Below, one piece after another: positions 7,180-14,896 of a DNA stretch of 64,000 bases (position 1 is its first letter; each line of letters begins with the position of its first letter). The notes under the pieces are model-generated. The model saw nothing but the letters and a program-made list of their open reading frames with translations, did no database searches and was not told the origin of the DNA. The stretch covers positions 124,001 to 188,000 of the forward strand of contig NZ_JACIJK010000006.1 of NCBI RefSeq assembly GCF_014199305.1. The letters run 5' to 3'. Origin of the DNA: Sphingomonas aerophila. Its GTDB lineage: Bacteria; Pseudomonadota; Alphaproteobacteria; Sphingomonadales; Sphingomonadaceae. The position numbers and the translations under genes are program-made.

Positions 7180-8775
7180 ATGACGATGTCCACTGATCCG
7201 CTCGAACAGGCGGCCCCGCTGCCGCAAGGGGATTACGTGACCGGTGCGATCACCGGCGGGGCGATCATCCTGTTCGTCGGGACCGGGAGCACGGTGCTGG
7301 GATCCGCCCTGCGCAGCCTGGCTGGCAATGGCGGCGCCGTGGACGAAATGCAGCTCGTCGCCATGCTTCTCAACATCGCGATCATCCTGCTCGCCTGGCG
7401 CGGGTATCGCCACAAAGTGCACGAGGTCCGCGACCTGGCGGCGGCCGGCCAACGCGCGGAAAAGCTGGCGGCGCACGACCCGCTGACCGGCCTCATTAAC
7501 CGGCACAGCTTCGCCGAACAGGGTGCCGCGCTAGTGTCCCTCGCGGCAGACCATGGCAAGGCGGTTGCTCTGCTCATGCTCGACCTCGACGACTTCAAGA
7601 CGGTCAACGACATGCACGGCCACCGGATCGGCGACGCGCTGTTGCGACAGGTCGCCGATGACATCGCGCAGGTCCTTCCTGCCAACGCGCTCACGGCGCG
7701 GCTGGGCGGCGACGAGTTCGGCTGTGCGATGTTGTTCGACCCGGCACACCCCGATTCGGTGGAGCGCGTTGCCAAGGCGCTGGTCCGCCGCCTGTCGCGC
7801 GCGGTCACGGTGGACGGGCACCTGCTGACGATCAGCGCGTCCTGCGGCCTCGCCCGGTCCGACCAGGATTGCGACACGGTCGACGTGTTGATGCGCGAGG
7901 CCGACATCGCCATGTATGCGGCCAAGAAGGCTGGACGCAACCGTTACGCCTGGTTTGACCGTTCCATGGAGCGTGCGATTCAGGCCCGGAACGAGATCGA
8001 GACGGGGCTGCGCAACGCCATCCCGCAGGGGCAGATCGTGCCTTACTTCGAGCAGCAGATCGACCTCGCGACCGGCGCGCTCGCCGGCTTTGAGGTGCTC
8101 GCCCGCTGGGAACACCCGCTACGCGGACTGATCGAGCCCGACCAGTTCATCCCGATCGCGGAAGAGACCGGCCTGATCGCCGATCTGTCGATGTCGGTGA
8201 TGAGGCAGGCGTTTATCGCCGCGCGCGACTGGGACCCGGATCTGGTATTGGCGGTCAATATATCGCCGTGGCAGCTGAAGGACGCCTGGCTCGCCCAGAA
8301 GATCATCAAGCTTCTGCTTGAAACCGGCTTCCCGGCCCGGCGGCTGGAGATCGAGATCACCGAAAGCGCGCTGTTCGACAATCTCGCGTTGGCCCAGTCG
8401 ATCGCGGTCAGCCTGAAGAATCAAGGCATCCGGTTGGCCCTGGACGATTTCGGCACCGGCTATTCCAGCCTCGCCCATCTGCGCGCGCTGCCGTTCGATC
8501 GGATCAAGATCGACAAATGCTTTGTCGGCTCGATTGCGGAAAAGCTGGAAAGCGCAGCCATTGTAGGCGCGATCGCGCGGCTCGGCGACAGCCTAAACAT
8601 GCCGACCACGGCAGAAGGCGTGGAGGACGCCGACACGCTGGAACGGCTGCGGGTCATGGGCTGCGCGCGTGCCCAGGGCTATCACTTTGGCCGGCCGGTC
8701 AGCGCCGCCAACGTCCGCCGCCTGCTGGCGGAGCGGCGCCTCATCGCACAAGGGCCACAGCGGCTGGCGGGGTAA
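7180..8775 (+). CDS. Membrane-anchored GGDEF-EAL cyclic-di-GMP protein
   Basis: A 531-residue protein joining a diguanylate cyclase and a c-di-GMP phosphodiesterase domain. Two hydrophobic segments (about residues 20-40 and 55-75) precede AHDPLTGLINRHSF, the usual start of GGDEF domains. The active-site GGDEF is intact at 176-180. The EAL domain has EVL in place of EAL (residue 305), a common active variant, plus LARWEHP, AVNISPWQL, EITESAL, LDDFGTGYSSL, IKIDKCFV and TTAEGVED, so the main metal-binding residues appear present. Both activities are therefore possible. ATG 7180 is used; TTG at 7174 has GGAG at better spacing and is an alternative. No sensory domain beyond the membrane region is visible. 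Confidence 0.9.
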   Translation: MTMSTDPLEQAAPLPQGDYVTGAITGGAIILFVGTGSTVLGSALRSLAGNGGAVDEMQLVAMLLNIAIILLAWRGYRHKVHEVRDLAAAGQRAEKLAAHDPLTGLINRHSFAEQGAALVSLAADHGKAVALLMLDLDDFKTVNDMHGHRIGDALLRQVADDIAQVLPANALTARLGGDEFGCAMLFDPAHPDSVERVAKALVRRLSRAVTVDGHLLTISASCGLARSDQDCDTVDVLMREADIAMYAAKKAGRNRYAWFDRSMERAIQARNEIETGLRNAIPQGQIVPYFEQQIDLATGALAGFEVLARWEHPLRGLIEPDQFIPIAEETGLIADLSMSVMRQAFIAARDWDPDLVLAVNISPWQLKDAWLAQKIIKLLLETGFPARRLEIEITESALFDNLALAQSIAVSLKNQGIRLALDDFGTGYSSLAHLRALPFDRIKIDKCFVGSIAEKLESAAIVGAIARLGDSLNMPTTAEGVEDADTLERLRVMGCARAQGYHFGRPVSAANVRRLLAERRLIAQGPQRLAG

Positions 8776-8826
8776 GCGGACGGGCGTGCGTGGACTTCGA
8801 ACGCCGCCGCTCCTAGATCGCGCTCC

Positions 8827-10038
8827 ATGTCGCCCGCCGTCCAGCCAGAGGTGGTCAGCCTCGGCTGCCGCCTCAACATCGCCGAAAGCGAGACGATCCG
8901 CGCGCTGCTCGGCGCCCGGAGCGACACGCGCGACGTTGCGGTGGTCAACAGCTGCGCGGTGACGAACGAGGCGGTGAAGCAAACCCGCGCCGCCATCCGC
9001 CGCCTGCGCCGCACACGGCCGGATGCGGAGCTGGTGGTGACCGGCTGCGCCGCCACCATCGATCCCGACGGCTTTGCAGCCATGGCGGAGGTCGACCGGG
9101 TCGTCGCCAACCCGTTGAAACTCGCGCCCGAAAGCTGGGGCGCCGACACCGCCCTGCCCGCGCCCGCCTTTACCGGCCACGCACGTGCGTTCGTGGAGGT
9201 GCAGAATGGCTGCGACCATCGTTGCACCTTTTGCGCCATCCCTTTCGGTCGGGGCCCCAGCCGCTCTCTGCCAGCCGGCGCTGTGGTGGAACGGGTCCGC
9301 TCGCTGGTTGAGGCCGGCCATGCAGAGGTGGTGCTGACCGGCGTGGACGTGACAAGCTGGGGCACCGACCTGCCCGGCCGTCCGACCTTCGGCGCGCTTG
9401 TCGAACGGGTGCTGGTGCACGTGCCCGCGCTGCGCCGGCTACGACTGTCCTCCCTCGATTCGGTGGAGATGGACGAACGGCTGGTGGAGCTGGTGACCGG
9501 GGAGCCGCGGGTCATGCCGCACCTCCATCTGTCGCTTCAGGCCGGCAACGACCTGATCCTGAAGCGCATGAAGCGGCGCCACTCACGCGCGCAAGCGGTG
9601 GCACTGGTCGAGCGCCTGAAGGCGCGACGGCCCGGGATCGCGATCGGCGCGGACATCATCGCCGGCTTCCCCACCGAGGACGAATCGATGTTCGCCGACA
9701 GCCTGGCGTTGATCGACGACTGCGACATCGTCCACGCTCACATCTTTCCCTACTCGCCGCGTGCGGGCACGCCGGCTGCCCGCATGCCGCAAGTCGACCC
9801 GCTGGTCCGTCGCGAGCGCGCAGGCAGGCTGCGCGACGCTGCCGAGAGGCGGCGCGCTGATTGGCTTGCCGGCCTGATCGGCAGCCGCGCTGATATGCTG
9901 GTCGAACGACCCGGCGACCGCGGCCATGCAGAGCATTTCGCCGAGGTGCGGCTGTCCCACAGCCTTGAGCCAGGCACCATCGCGCAGGTCACCATCGCCG
10001 GCGCCACCCCAACCCACCTGACGGGCATCATCGCATGA
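8827..10038 (+). CDS. mtaB: tRNA t6A37 methylthiotransferase MtaB
   Basis: A 403-residue radical-SAM methylthiotransferase of the MiaB/RimO/MtaB family. It contains an N-terminal UPF0004 domain (VVSLGCRLNIAES, VVNSCAVTNEA, VVTGCAA, with three cluster cysteines), the radical-SAM cluster motif CDHRCTFCAIPFGRGPSRS and a C-terminal TRAM-like segment. The short N-terminal motif LGCRLN and the C-terminal organisation match MtaB, which converts t6A37 to ms2t6A37, better than MiaB. It is coupled to ftsY by a 4-nt overlap, so mtaB-ftsY-yciB form one operon. The ribosome-binding site before the ATG is weak. Confidence 0.93.
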   Translation: MSPAVQPEVVSLGCRLNIAESETIRALLGARSDTRDVAVVNSCAVTNEAVKQTRAAIRRLRRTRPDAELVVTGCAATIDPDGFAAMAEVDRVVANPLKLAPESWGADTALPAPAFTGHARAFVEVQNGCDHRCTFCAIPFGRGPSRSLPAGAVVERVRSLVEAGHAEVVLTGVDVTSWGTDLPGRPTFGALVERVLVHVPALRRLRLSSLDSVEMDERLVELVTGEPRVMPHLHLSLQAGNDLILKRMKRRHSRAQAVALVERLKARRPGIAIGADIIAGFPTEDESMFADSLALIDDCDIVHAHIFPYSPRAGTPAARMPQVDPLVRRERAGRLRDAAERRRADWLAGLIGSRADMLVERPGDRGHAEHFAEVRLSHSLEPGTIAQVTIAGATPTHLTGIIA

Positions 10039-10970
10039 GCACTACCCCAACCTGGCATGACAAGCTGCTCGGCGGCTTTCGGCGCACCTCCGACCGGTTG
10101 ATCGGCAATCTCGCCGGCCTGGGCGGCGCCAGACTCGATGAGAGCACCCTGGATGAGGTCGAAGAGGCGCTGATCGCGTCGGACCTGGGTCCGGAGACGG
10201 CCGGCCACATCCGCACCCGCCTGGCCGAGGGGACGTTCGAGCGCGACATGGAGGAGCTCGGCATCCGCCTGGTGGTGGCCGAGGAAGTCGAGAAAGCACT
10301 CGCCAAGGTCGCCCGCCCGCTGGAGATCGATGCCTTCCCGCGGCCGCAGGTAATCTTGGTGATTGGCGTGAACGGGTCGGGCAAGACCACCACGATCGCC
10401 AAGCTCGCCCACTTGTTCATGGAACAGGACTACGGCGTCATGCTTGCCGCCGGCGACACCTTCCGCGCCGCCGCCATCGGCCAGCTTGCCACCTGGGCCG
10501 ATCGCGTCGGCGTGCCGATCGTGCGCGGGCCCGAAGGGGGCGACGCCGCGGGCGTGGTCTGGGACGCGGTCAAGCAGGCGACGGCCACCGGCATCGACGT
10601 GCTGATCGTCGACACTGCTGGCCGCCTTCAGAACAAGCGCGAGCTGATGGATGAGCTTGCCAAGATCCGCCGCGTGCTCGGCCGGCTCAACCCGGAAGCG
10701 CCGCATGACGTGGTGCTCGTGCTTGACGCCACGACAGGGCAGAATGCGCTCAGCCAGATTGAGGTGTTCGGCGATGTGGCGGGTGTCACGGGGCTGGTGA
10801 TGACCAAGCTCGATGGCACCGCGCGCGGGGGCGTCCTGGTCGCGGCGGCTGAGCGTTATGGCCTGCCGATCCATGCGATCGGCGTCGGCGAAGGCATGAC
10901 GGACCTACGACCTTTCGACGCGCGAGAGGTCAGCCGGATCATCGCAGGCGTGGAGCGGGTGTCAAAGTGA
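10035..10970 (+). CDS. ftsY: SRP receptor GTPase FtsY
   Basis: A 311-residue SRP receptor NG-domain protein that meets Ffh at the membrane. The G-domain has GVNGSGKTTTIAKLA, GDTFRAAAIGQL, DTAGRLQNK, TKLDGTARGG and the C-terminal GVGEGMTDLRPFDA. The acidic A-domain of the E. coli protein is absent, leaving only the short N-terminal amphipathic helix (TWHDKLLGGFRRTSDRLIG) for lipid contact, which is usual in alphaproteobacteria. It overlaps the mtaB stop by 4 nt (ATGA) and its own stop is overlapped by the GTG of a 28-codon ORF. Confidence 0.97.
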   Translation: MSTTPTWHDKLLGGFRRTSDRLIGNLAGLGGARLDESTLDEVEEALIASDLGPETAGHIRTRLAEGTFERDMEELGIRLVVAEEVEKALAKVARPLEIDAFPRPQVILVIGVNGSGKTTTIAKLAHLFMEQDYGVMLAAGDTFRAAAIGQLATWADRVGVPIVRGPEGGDAAGVVWDAVKQATATGIDVLIVDTAGRLQNKRELMDELAKIRRVLGRLNPEAPHDVVLVLDATTGQNALSQIEVFGDVAGVTGLVMTKLDGTARGGVLVAAAERYGLPIHAIGVGEGMTDLRPFDAREVSRIIAGVERVSK

Positions 10971-11053
10971 GCGACCATCCTACCGGCACGACCGAGAGCT
11001 TGCTCGACGCGACCGGAACGAAGCCGGTCATGTCGAGCGTTAAGGCCCGCTGA
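10967..11053 (+). CDS. 28-codon bridging ORF between ftsY and yciB
   Basis: GTG at 10967 overlaps the ftsY stop (GTGA) and the frame ends with TGA at 11051-11053, whose last base is the first base of the yciB ATG. The peptide begins VSDHPTGTTESLLDATG and ends MSSVKAR. Nothing in it resembles a domain or signal. The exact overlap at both ends suggests it keeps ribosomes moving from ftsY into yciB; it could also be a functional micro-protein. Third-position GC is high but the frame is too short to be decisive. Confidence 0.4.
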   Translation: MSDHPTGTTESLLDATGTKPVMSSVKAR

Positions 11054-11739
11054 TGACCACCATCAAAGCCCCCTCTCCCGGCCTGCGGCTCGCGCTCGAC
11101 TACGGGCCCTTGCTTGTCTTCTTCGCGGTCAACTTCCTCGTCCCTGCCGATTGGTGCCGGGTGCTGGTGGCGCGGTTCACGCCCTCGCTCGATGCGCTCA
11201 CTCGGGTAGAGGCGCTGTTGATCGCGCGGGTGATCGTCGCGACGGCTGCCTTCACGCTGGCGACGATCGCGGCTGTCGTCTGGTCGCTGGTAAAGCTGCG
11301 CCACGTGTCCCCGATGCTGTGGATCAGCGCGGTGCTGGTGATCGTGTTCGGTGGGCTCACGGTCTATTTCCACGATCCACGATTCATCCAGATGAAGCCG
11401 ACATTCGTGTATGCCATTCTGGCTGCGGTGCTGGGCTTTGGCCTCGCGACGGGGCGCCCCTTGCTTCAGCAACTCCTCGGCACCGCCTATCCGGGGCTGA
11501 GCGAGGTTGGCTGGCGCAAGCTGACGATCAACTGGACCGCGTTTTTTGCCGCGCTTGCCATTGCTAATGAGATCGCGCGCGCCGCGCTCAGCTATGATGC
11601 CTGGGTGCTCTTCAAGTTCCCCGGCTGCACGGTCGCGACCCTGGCCTTTGCCTTCGGGAACATCCCGATGCTGCTGCGCAACGGTTTGACGCTTGGGGAT
11701 GAGGAAACGGCGGCAACCGGTCAGTTGCCGCCGGAGTAA
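11053..11739 (+). CDS. yciB: Inner membrane septation protein YciB/IspZ family
   Basis: A 228-residue polytopic protein of the intracellular septation protein A family (YciB, formerly IspA/IspZ). Hallmarks are the N-terminal DYGPLLVFFAVNF, a VKLRHVSPMLWIS loop, VFGGLTVYFHDPRFIQMKPT and the conserved GWRKLTINWTAFFAALAIANE near the C-terminus. Five or so membrane helices are visible. Family members affect cell envelope and septum synthesis in E. coli; the biochemical role is unsettled. The ATG at 11053 overlaps the stop of the bridging ORF by one base. It is the last gene of mtaB-ftsY-yciB and faces sodB. Confidence 0.92.
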   Translation: MTTIKAPSPGLRLALDYGPLLVFFAVNFLVPADWCRVLVARFTPSLDALTRVEALLIARVIVATAAFTLATIAAVVWSLVKLRHVSPMLWISAVLVIVFGGLTVYFHDPRFIQMKPTFVYAILAAVLGFGLATGRPLLQQLLGTAYPGLSEVGWRKLTINWTAFFAALAIANEIARAALSYDAWVLFKFPGCTVATLAFAFGNIPMLLRNGLTLGDEETAATGQLPPE

Positions 11740-11752
11740 GTGCGTAGGCAAT

Positions 11753-11782
11753 CCTGTGCTCCCATTTAGGCGGGAGCACAGG
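11753..11782. terminator. Bidirectional terminator between yciB and sodB
   Basis: A perfect 11-bp inverted repeat (CCTGTGCTCCC / GGGAGCACAGG) with an 8-nt loop lies in the 49-nt gap between convergent yciB and sodB. The position on both 3' sides suggests that it ends both transcripts. There is no long U-tract on either strand. Confidence 0.75.
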
Positions 11783-11788
11783 TCGGGA

Positions 11789-12400
11789 TCAGCCGCCTAA
11801 CGCCTCATAGCGCTGGCCGACCGTGTCCCAGTCGACCACATCCCACCACGCCTTCAGATAGGCGGCGCGGTCGTTCTTGTAGTCGAGATAATAGGCGTGC
11901 TCCCACACGTCGTTGCCCAGCAGCGGGGTGCCCGGCTCCTTCGCGTCGTCCATGAGGGGGTTGTCCTGATTGGGGGTCGAGGTGACCTTGAGCTTGCCCG
12001 ACTGGTCCGCGATCAGCCATGCCCAGCCGGAGCCGAACTGGCCGACGCCCTTGGCGTTGAACTCTTCCTTGAACTTGTCGAGGCCGCCGAAATCGCGATC
12101 GATCGCCTCGGCCAGCTTGCCGGACGGCTTTCCGCCGCCCTTCTTCATCGACTTCCAGAAGAAGTCATGGTTCCAGTAACCACCGCCATTGTTGCGGACC
12201 AGCGGCGGCTGGGAGGAGATCACCTTCAGTATGTCCTCGATCGACTTGCCGGCGAGGTTCTGGTCCTTCTCGACACCCTCGTTCAGCTTGTCGGTATAGG
12301 CCTTGTGATGCTTGTCATGGTGAAGAGTCATGATCTCCTTGGAGATCGTCGGCTCCAGCGCATCATAGTCATAGGGAAGCGGGGGCAGTTCAAACGCCAT
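11789..12400 (-). CDS. sodB: Iron/manganese superoxide dismutase
   Basis: A 203-residue Fe/Mn-type superoxide dismutase, cytoplasmic (no signal peptide). Metal ligands are visible: His27 in TLHHDKHHKAY, His in YWNHDFFW, and Asp and His in DVWEHAYYLDY. The second-sphere glutamine that distinguishes the two metals is not in the Fe-type position (GGGYWNH has Gly there); instead a Mn-type NQDNPL is present in the C-terminal domain. The metal preference could therefore be Mn or cambialistic despite the usual sodB name. ATG 12400 has GGAGAG 7 nt upstream; longer frames lack support. Convergent with yciB. Confidence 0.93.
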   Translation of the reverse strand: MAFELPPLPYDYDALEPTISKEIMTLHHDKHHKAYTDKLNEGVEKDQNLAGKSIEDILKVISSQPPLVRNNGGGYWNHDFFWKSMKKGGGKPSGKLAEAIDRDFGGLDKFKEEFNAKGVGQFGSGWAWLIADQSGKLKVTSTPNQDNPLMDDAKEPGTPLLGNDVWEHAYYLDYKNDRAAYLKAWWDVVDWDTVGQRYEALGG

Positions 12401-12479
12401 GGGGGCTCTCCTTCGAGGTCGCGAGCGGTAACGCCCGAGCCGCCCTAGCGCTCCCTTATCGTTACGCAAGCGAGCCGAT

Positions 12480-13544
12480 CTATGTTGCCTTGATCAGATC
12501 GTGTCGGCGCAAGGCATGGCGCAGCTGGTCATAGGTCAGCCCCAGCGCCTCTGCCGCGGCACGCTGGTTGAACCGATGCTCGGCCAGGCTGCGGGCGAGC
12601 AGTTCCCGCTCAAACCGCGCGACCCGGCTCTTGAAGTCGGACGGCCCCGCCTCGCAAGCGGCGACCACGTCATCGTCACTGCCAGCAGCCGGTGACCTCT
12701 CGGCAGAGGCGGGCTCCGGCGAGGATGCGGGTGCTTGTGGCGCCGTCGATACCCTCGCTGGGCTGGTCGGTCGGTATGGCGACTGGAACGGGTCGATCTC
12801 GATCACGTCGACAGGAGCTTCCGTATCCCAGCGGTACACAGCGCGTTCGACAACGTTGCGCAGCTCACGCACGTTGCCCGGCCAGCGATACTCGGTCAGC
12901 ACCTGAGTCGCGGCGGCGCTGAATCCGGGCCAGTCGCGCCAGCCAAGCTCCGCCGCCATCCGCCGTCCGAAGTGGTCGGCAAGCACCATGATATCGGACC
13001 GGCGCGCCCGCAGCGGTGGCAGCGTCACGACCTCGAACGACAACCGGTCGAGCAGGTCGGCACGGAAGCTGCCGGCGTCGACCCGGTCGGGCAAATGTTC
13101 GTTGGTGGCAGCAACGATGCGCACGTCGACTCGCTGCGGCCGTGAGGAGCCGATACGGGTCACCTCCCCATATTCGACCGCGCGCAGCAAGCGTTCCTGC
13201 GCCCCCATCGACAGGGTGCCAAGCTCATCAAGGAACAGCGTGCCCCCGTCCGCCTCCTCGAACCGCCCCGCACGCATCTTGGTGGCGCCGGTGAAGGCGC
13301 CCGCCTCATGCCCAAACAGCTCCGCCTCGATCAGTGTCTCGGGCAGCGCGGCGCAATTCATGATCACCAACGGCTGGTCCCAACGAGGGGACAGACGATG
13401 CAGGCGTTCCGCGACCAATTCCTTGCCGGTGCCGCGCTCCCCGATCACCAGCACCGGCCGGTCGAGCGCAGCCGCCCTGCTCGCGCGCTCCAGGGCGTCG
13501 AGAAAGGCGCCGGACTGGCCAATGACCTGAGTAGTGCGCTCCAT
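12480..13544 (-). CDS. pspF: Sigma-54 activator PspF
   Basis: A 354-residue bacterial enhancer-binding protein with no N-terminal regulatory domain, as in PspF. It has an AAA+ domain with Walker A GERGTGKE (35-42), the sigma-54-contacting GAFTGA loop intact at 82-87, and a Walker B-like FLDELGTLS. A Pro/Ala/Ser-rich linker of about 40 residues follows, longer than in E. coli, then a Fis-type helix-turn-helix (FNQRAAAEALGLTYDQLRHA). It is divergent from the psp operon, and its start faces a sigma-54 promoter about 100 nt away. In E. coli PspA inhibits PspF directly; the same circuit is inferred here. The ATG 13544 (MERTTQVIGQ) matches the family start. Confidence 0.94.
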   Translation of the reverse strand: MERTTQVIGQSGAFLDALERASRAAALDRPVLVIGERGTGKELVAERLHRLSPRWDQPLVIMNCAALPETLIEAELFGHEAGAFTGATKMRAGRFEEADGGTLFLDELGTLSMGAQERLLRAVEYGEVTRIGSSRPQRVDVRIVAATNEHLPDRVDAGSFRADLLDRLSFEVVTLPPLRARRSDIMVLADHFGRRMAAELGWRDWPGFSAAATQVLTEYRWPGNVRELRNVVERAVYRWDTEAPVDVIEIDPFQSPYRPTSPARVSTAPQAPASSPEPASAERSPAAGSDDDVVAACEAGPSDFKSRVARFERELLARSLAEHRFNQRAAAEALGLTYDQLRHALRRHDLIKAT

Positions 13545-13549
13545 GATAC

Positions 13550-13620
13550 CCAAGGCTTGGCGCAAAATCCCGACACTTGGCAAGAGGTCAGCCGCCCCTC
13601 CCGACTTGCCCAGCGCCAAG
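13550..13620. promoter_or_regulatory. Clustered CTTGG/CCAAG elements, possible PspF binding sites
   Basis: Between pspF and the sigma-54 promoter lie CCAAGGCTTGGCGC (from 13550), CTTGGCAAG (13576-13584) and GCGCCAAG (13613-13620), repeated inverted copies of one core. Their spacing of roughly 30-100 nt upstream of the -24 element is where enhancer sites for PspF are expected. The assignment is inference from position and repetition. Confidence 0.4.
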
Positions 13621-13646
13621 CGCCTGTAAACACGTGAAAACTAGAA

Positions 13647-13663
13647 TTGGCACGGTGGATGCA
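13647..13663 (+). promoter_or_regulatory. Sigma-54 promoter of the psp operon
   Basis: TTGGCACG-GTGG-ATGCA matches the -24/-12 consensus, with the invariant GG at 13649-13650 and GC at 13661-13662 separated by exactly 10 nt. Transcription would start near 13674, ahead of the 43-codon leader gene. Presence of PspF next door makes this assignment strong. Confidence 0.88.
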
Positions 13664-13722
13664 AAGCATGTGGCATCCCGCCGATGGGCGGCCCGGTTCA
13701 CACGCTTCGAGGAGTTTCCGCC

Positions 13723-13854
13723 ATGTTCAGCACCAACCTCCGCCGCCAGCTTGCCGCCGTCTTCTGCACCGTTCTGATGAGCTCGGCCTGTGTGTTGAGC
13801 GCTGTGGGGCCGGCACAGGTCGATGCTGCCGCCACCACGCGGTCAGTCGCATGA
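13723..13854 (+). CDS. Small signal-peptide-bearing protein at the head of the psp operon
   Basis: A 43-residue ORF with GAGGAG about 8 nt before its ATG. It reads MFSTNLRRQLAAVFCTVLMS, then ends AATTRSVA. The charged start, hydrophobic core and small residues (SAVGPAQVDAA) look like a Sec signal peptide with little mature part, or a small membrane peptide. It contains two cysteines. It lies 60 nt after the sigma-54 promoter and is the first ORF of the operon; its stop overlaps ATG 13851, an upstream in-frame start of pspA. I know of no described E. coli psp component like this. Confidence 0.6.
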   Translation: MFSTNLRRQLAAVFCTVLMSSACVLSAVGPAQVDAAATTRSVA

Positions 13855-13928
13855 CCGCTCATTCTGCGGTAGAAGTGATGCCGCGCGCCGCACCGCCGGC
13901 GAACCTTGTTCCAGGAGTTCCCGCAATC

Positions 13929-14597
13929 ATGGGCATCTTTTCCCGCACCCGAGACATCATCGCCGCCAACATGGCGGACCTGCTGGAGAAGGCGGAGGAT
14001 CCCGCCAAGATGATCCGCATGATCATCCTGGAGATGGAGGAAACGCTGGTGGAGGTGCGCGCCTCGGCCGCCCGCACCATTGCCGACCAGAAGGAGATGC
14101 GCCGCCACGTCGTCAAGCTTGATGCGCTGCAGGAAAGCTGGACGGAAAAGGCAGAGCTCGCGCTGTCAAAGGGTCGCGAAGACCTGGCCAAGGCAGCGCT
14201 GGTCGAAAAGGGCAAGGCGGTCGACATGAGCGATCAGCTCAAGGCGGAGATCTCGGTCCTGGACGACGCGCTGCGCGCCAATGAAGAAGACATCGCCAAG
14301 CTGCAGAACAAGCTGCGCGAAGCACGGGTCAAGCAGGCCAACGTCCAGACCCGTCTGGAAAGCGCAACCAACCGCTTCCGCCTGCGTGACATGTATGCGG
14401 GTGCCAAGACCAACGAGGCCTTTAGCCGGTTCGACGTGCTGGAGCGCCGGGTGGACGAGGCAGAAGGTCGCGCCGACGCGATGGGCCTGGGCGTGGTCAA
14501 GAGCCTGGACGACGAGATCGCCGAGCTGCGCGCCAGCGACAAGGTGGATGCCGAGCTGGAAGCGCTCAAGGCCCGCATGATGAAGCGGGAGGGCTGA
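13929..14597 (+). CDS. pspA: Phage shock protein A (PspA/IM30/ESCRT-III family)
   Basis: A 222-residue coiled-coil protein that inhibits PspF in the soluble state and forms scaffolds on stressed inner membrane. The N-terminus MGIFSRTRDIIAANMADLLE with AEDPAKMIRMII and EMEETLVEVRASAARTIADQ is typical PspA. The rest is nearly continuous heptad sequence to KARMMKREG. I use ATG 13929 (family start, AGGAG 11 nt upstream). ATG 13851 is in frame, overlaps the stop of the leader gene, and would add 26 residues of low-complexity sequence. It is followed by pspB after 4 nt. Confidence 0.95.
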   Translation: MGIFSRTRDIIAANMADLLEKAEDPAKMIRMIILEMEETLVEVRASAARTIADQKEMRRHVVKLDALQESWTEKAELALSKGREDLAKAALVEKGKAVDMSDQLKAEISVLDDALRANEEDIAKLQNKLREARVKQANVQTRLESATNRFRLRDMYAGAKTNEAFSRFDVLERRVDEAEGRADAMGLGVVKSLDDEIAELRASDKVDAELEALKARMMKREG

Positions 14598-14601
14598 CGC
14601 G

Positions 14602-14895
14602 ATGGAAGACGTTGTTGTCCCCTTTATCGCCATCGTCACCCTGTTCATCGGGCTGCCCTGGCTAATCATGCATTACGTTACCAAGTGGCGGCAGGCGCCC
14701 AAGATCACCGAGGAAGACGAGCGTCTGCTGGACGAGATGTACAACCTCGCCAGACGCCTGGAGGACCGGGTGACCACGGTTGAACGGATCGTCGCCGCCG
14801 ACAATCCCGATTTCCGTCCCGGTCTGTCGAACGCCACCACGGATTGGCAGATCGAGAATACCAGTCGCAACTATTCGATCGATCGGAGGAACTGA
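14602..14895 (+). CDS. pspB: Envelope stress protein PspB
   Basis: A 97-residue inner-membrane protein with one N-terminal transmembrane helix (VVPFIAIVTLFIGLPWLIMH), then WRQAPKITEEDERLLDEMY and a coiled coil RLEDRVTTVERIVAAD. It is longer than E. coli PspB by about 20 C-terminal residues. With PspC it senses membrane damage and recruits PspA in E. coli. The coiled-coil motif VERI(V/A) reappears in the five downstream genes. It lies 4 nt after pspA and 1 nt before pspC. Confidence 0.93.
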   Translation: MEDVVVPFIAIVTLFIGLPWLIMHYVTKWRQAPKITEEDERLLDEMYNLARRLEDRVTTVERIVAADNPDFRPGLSNATTDWQIENTSRNYSIDRRN

Positions 14896-14896
14896 G

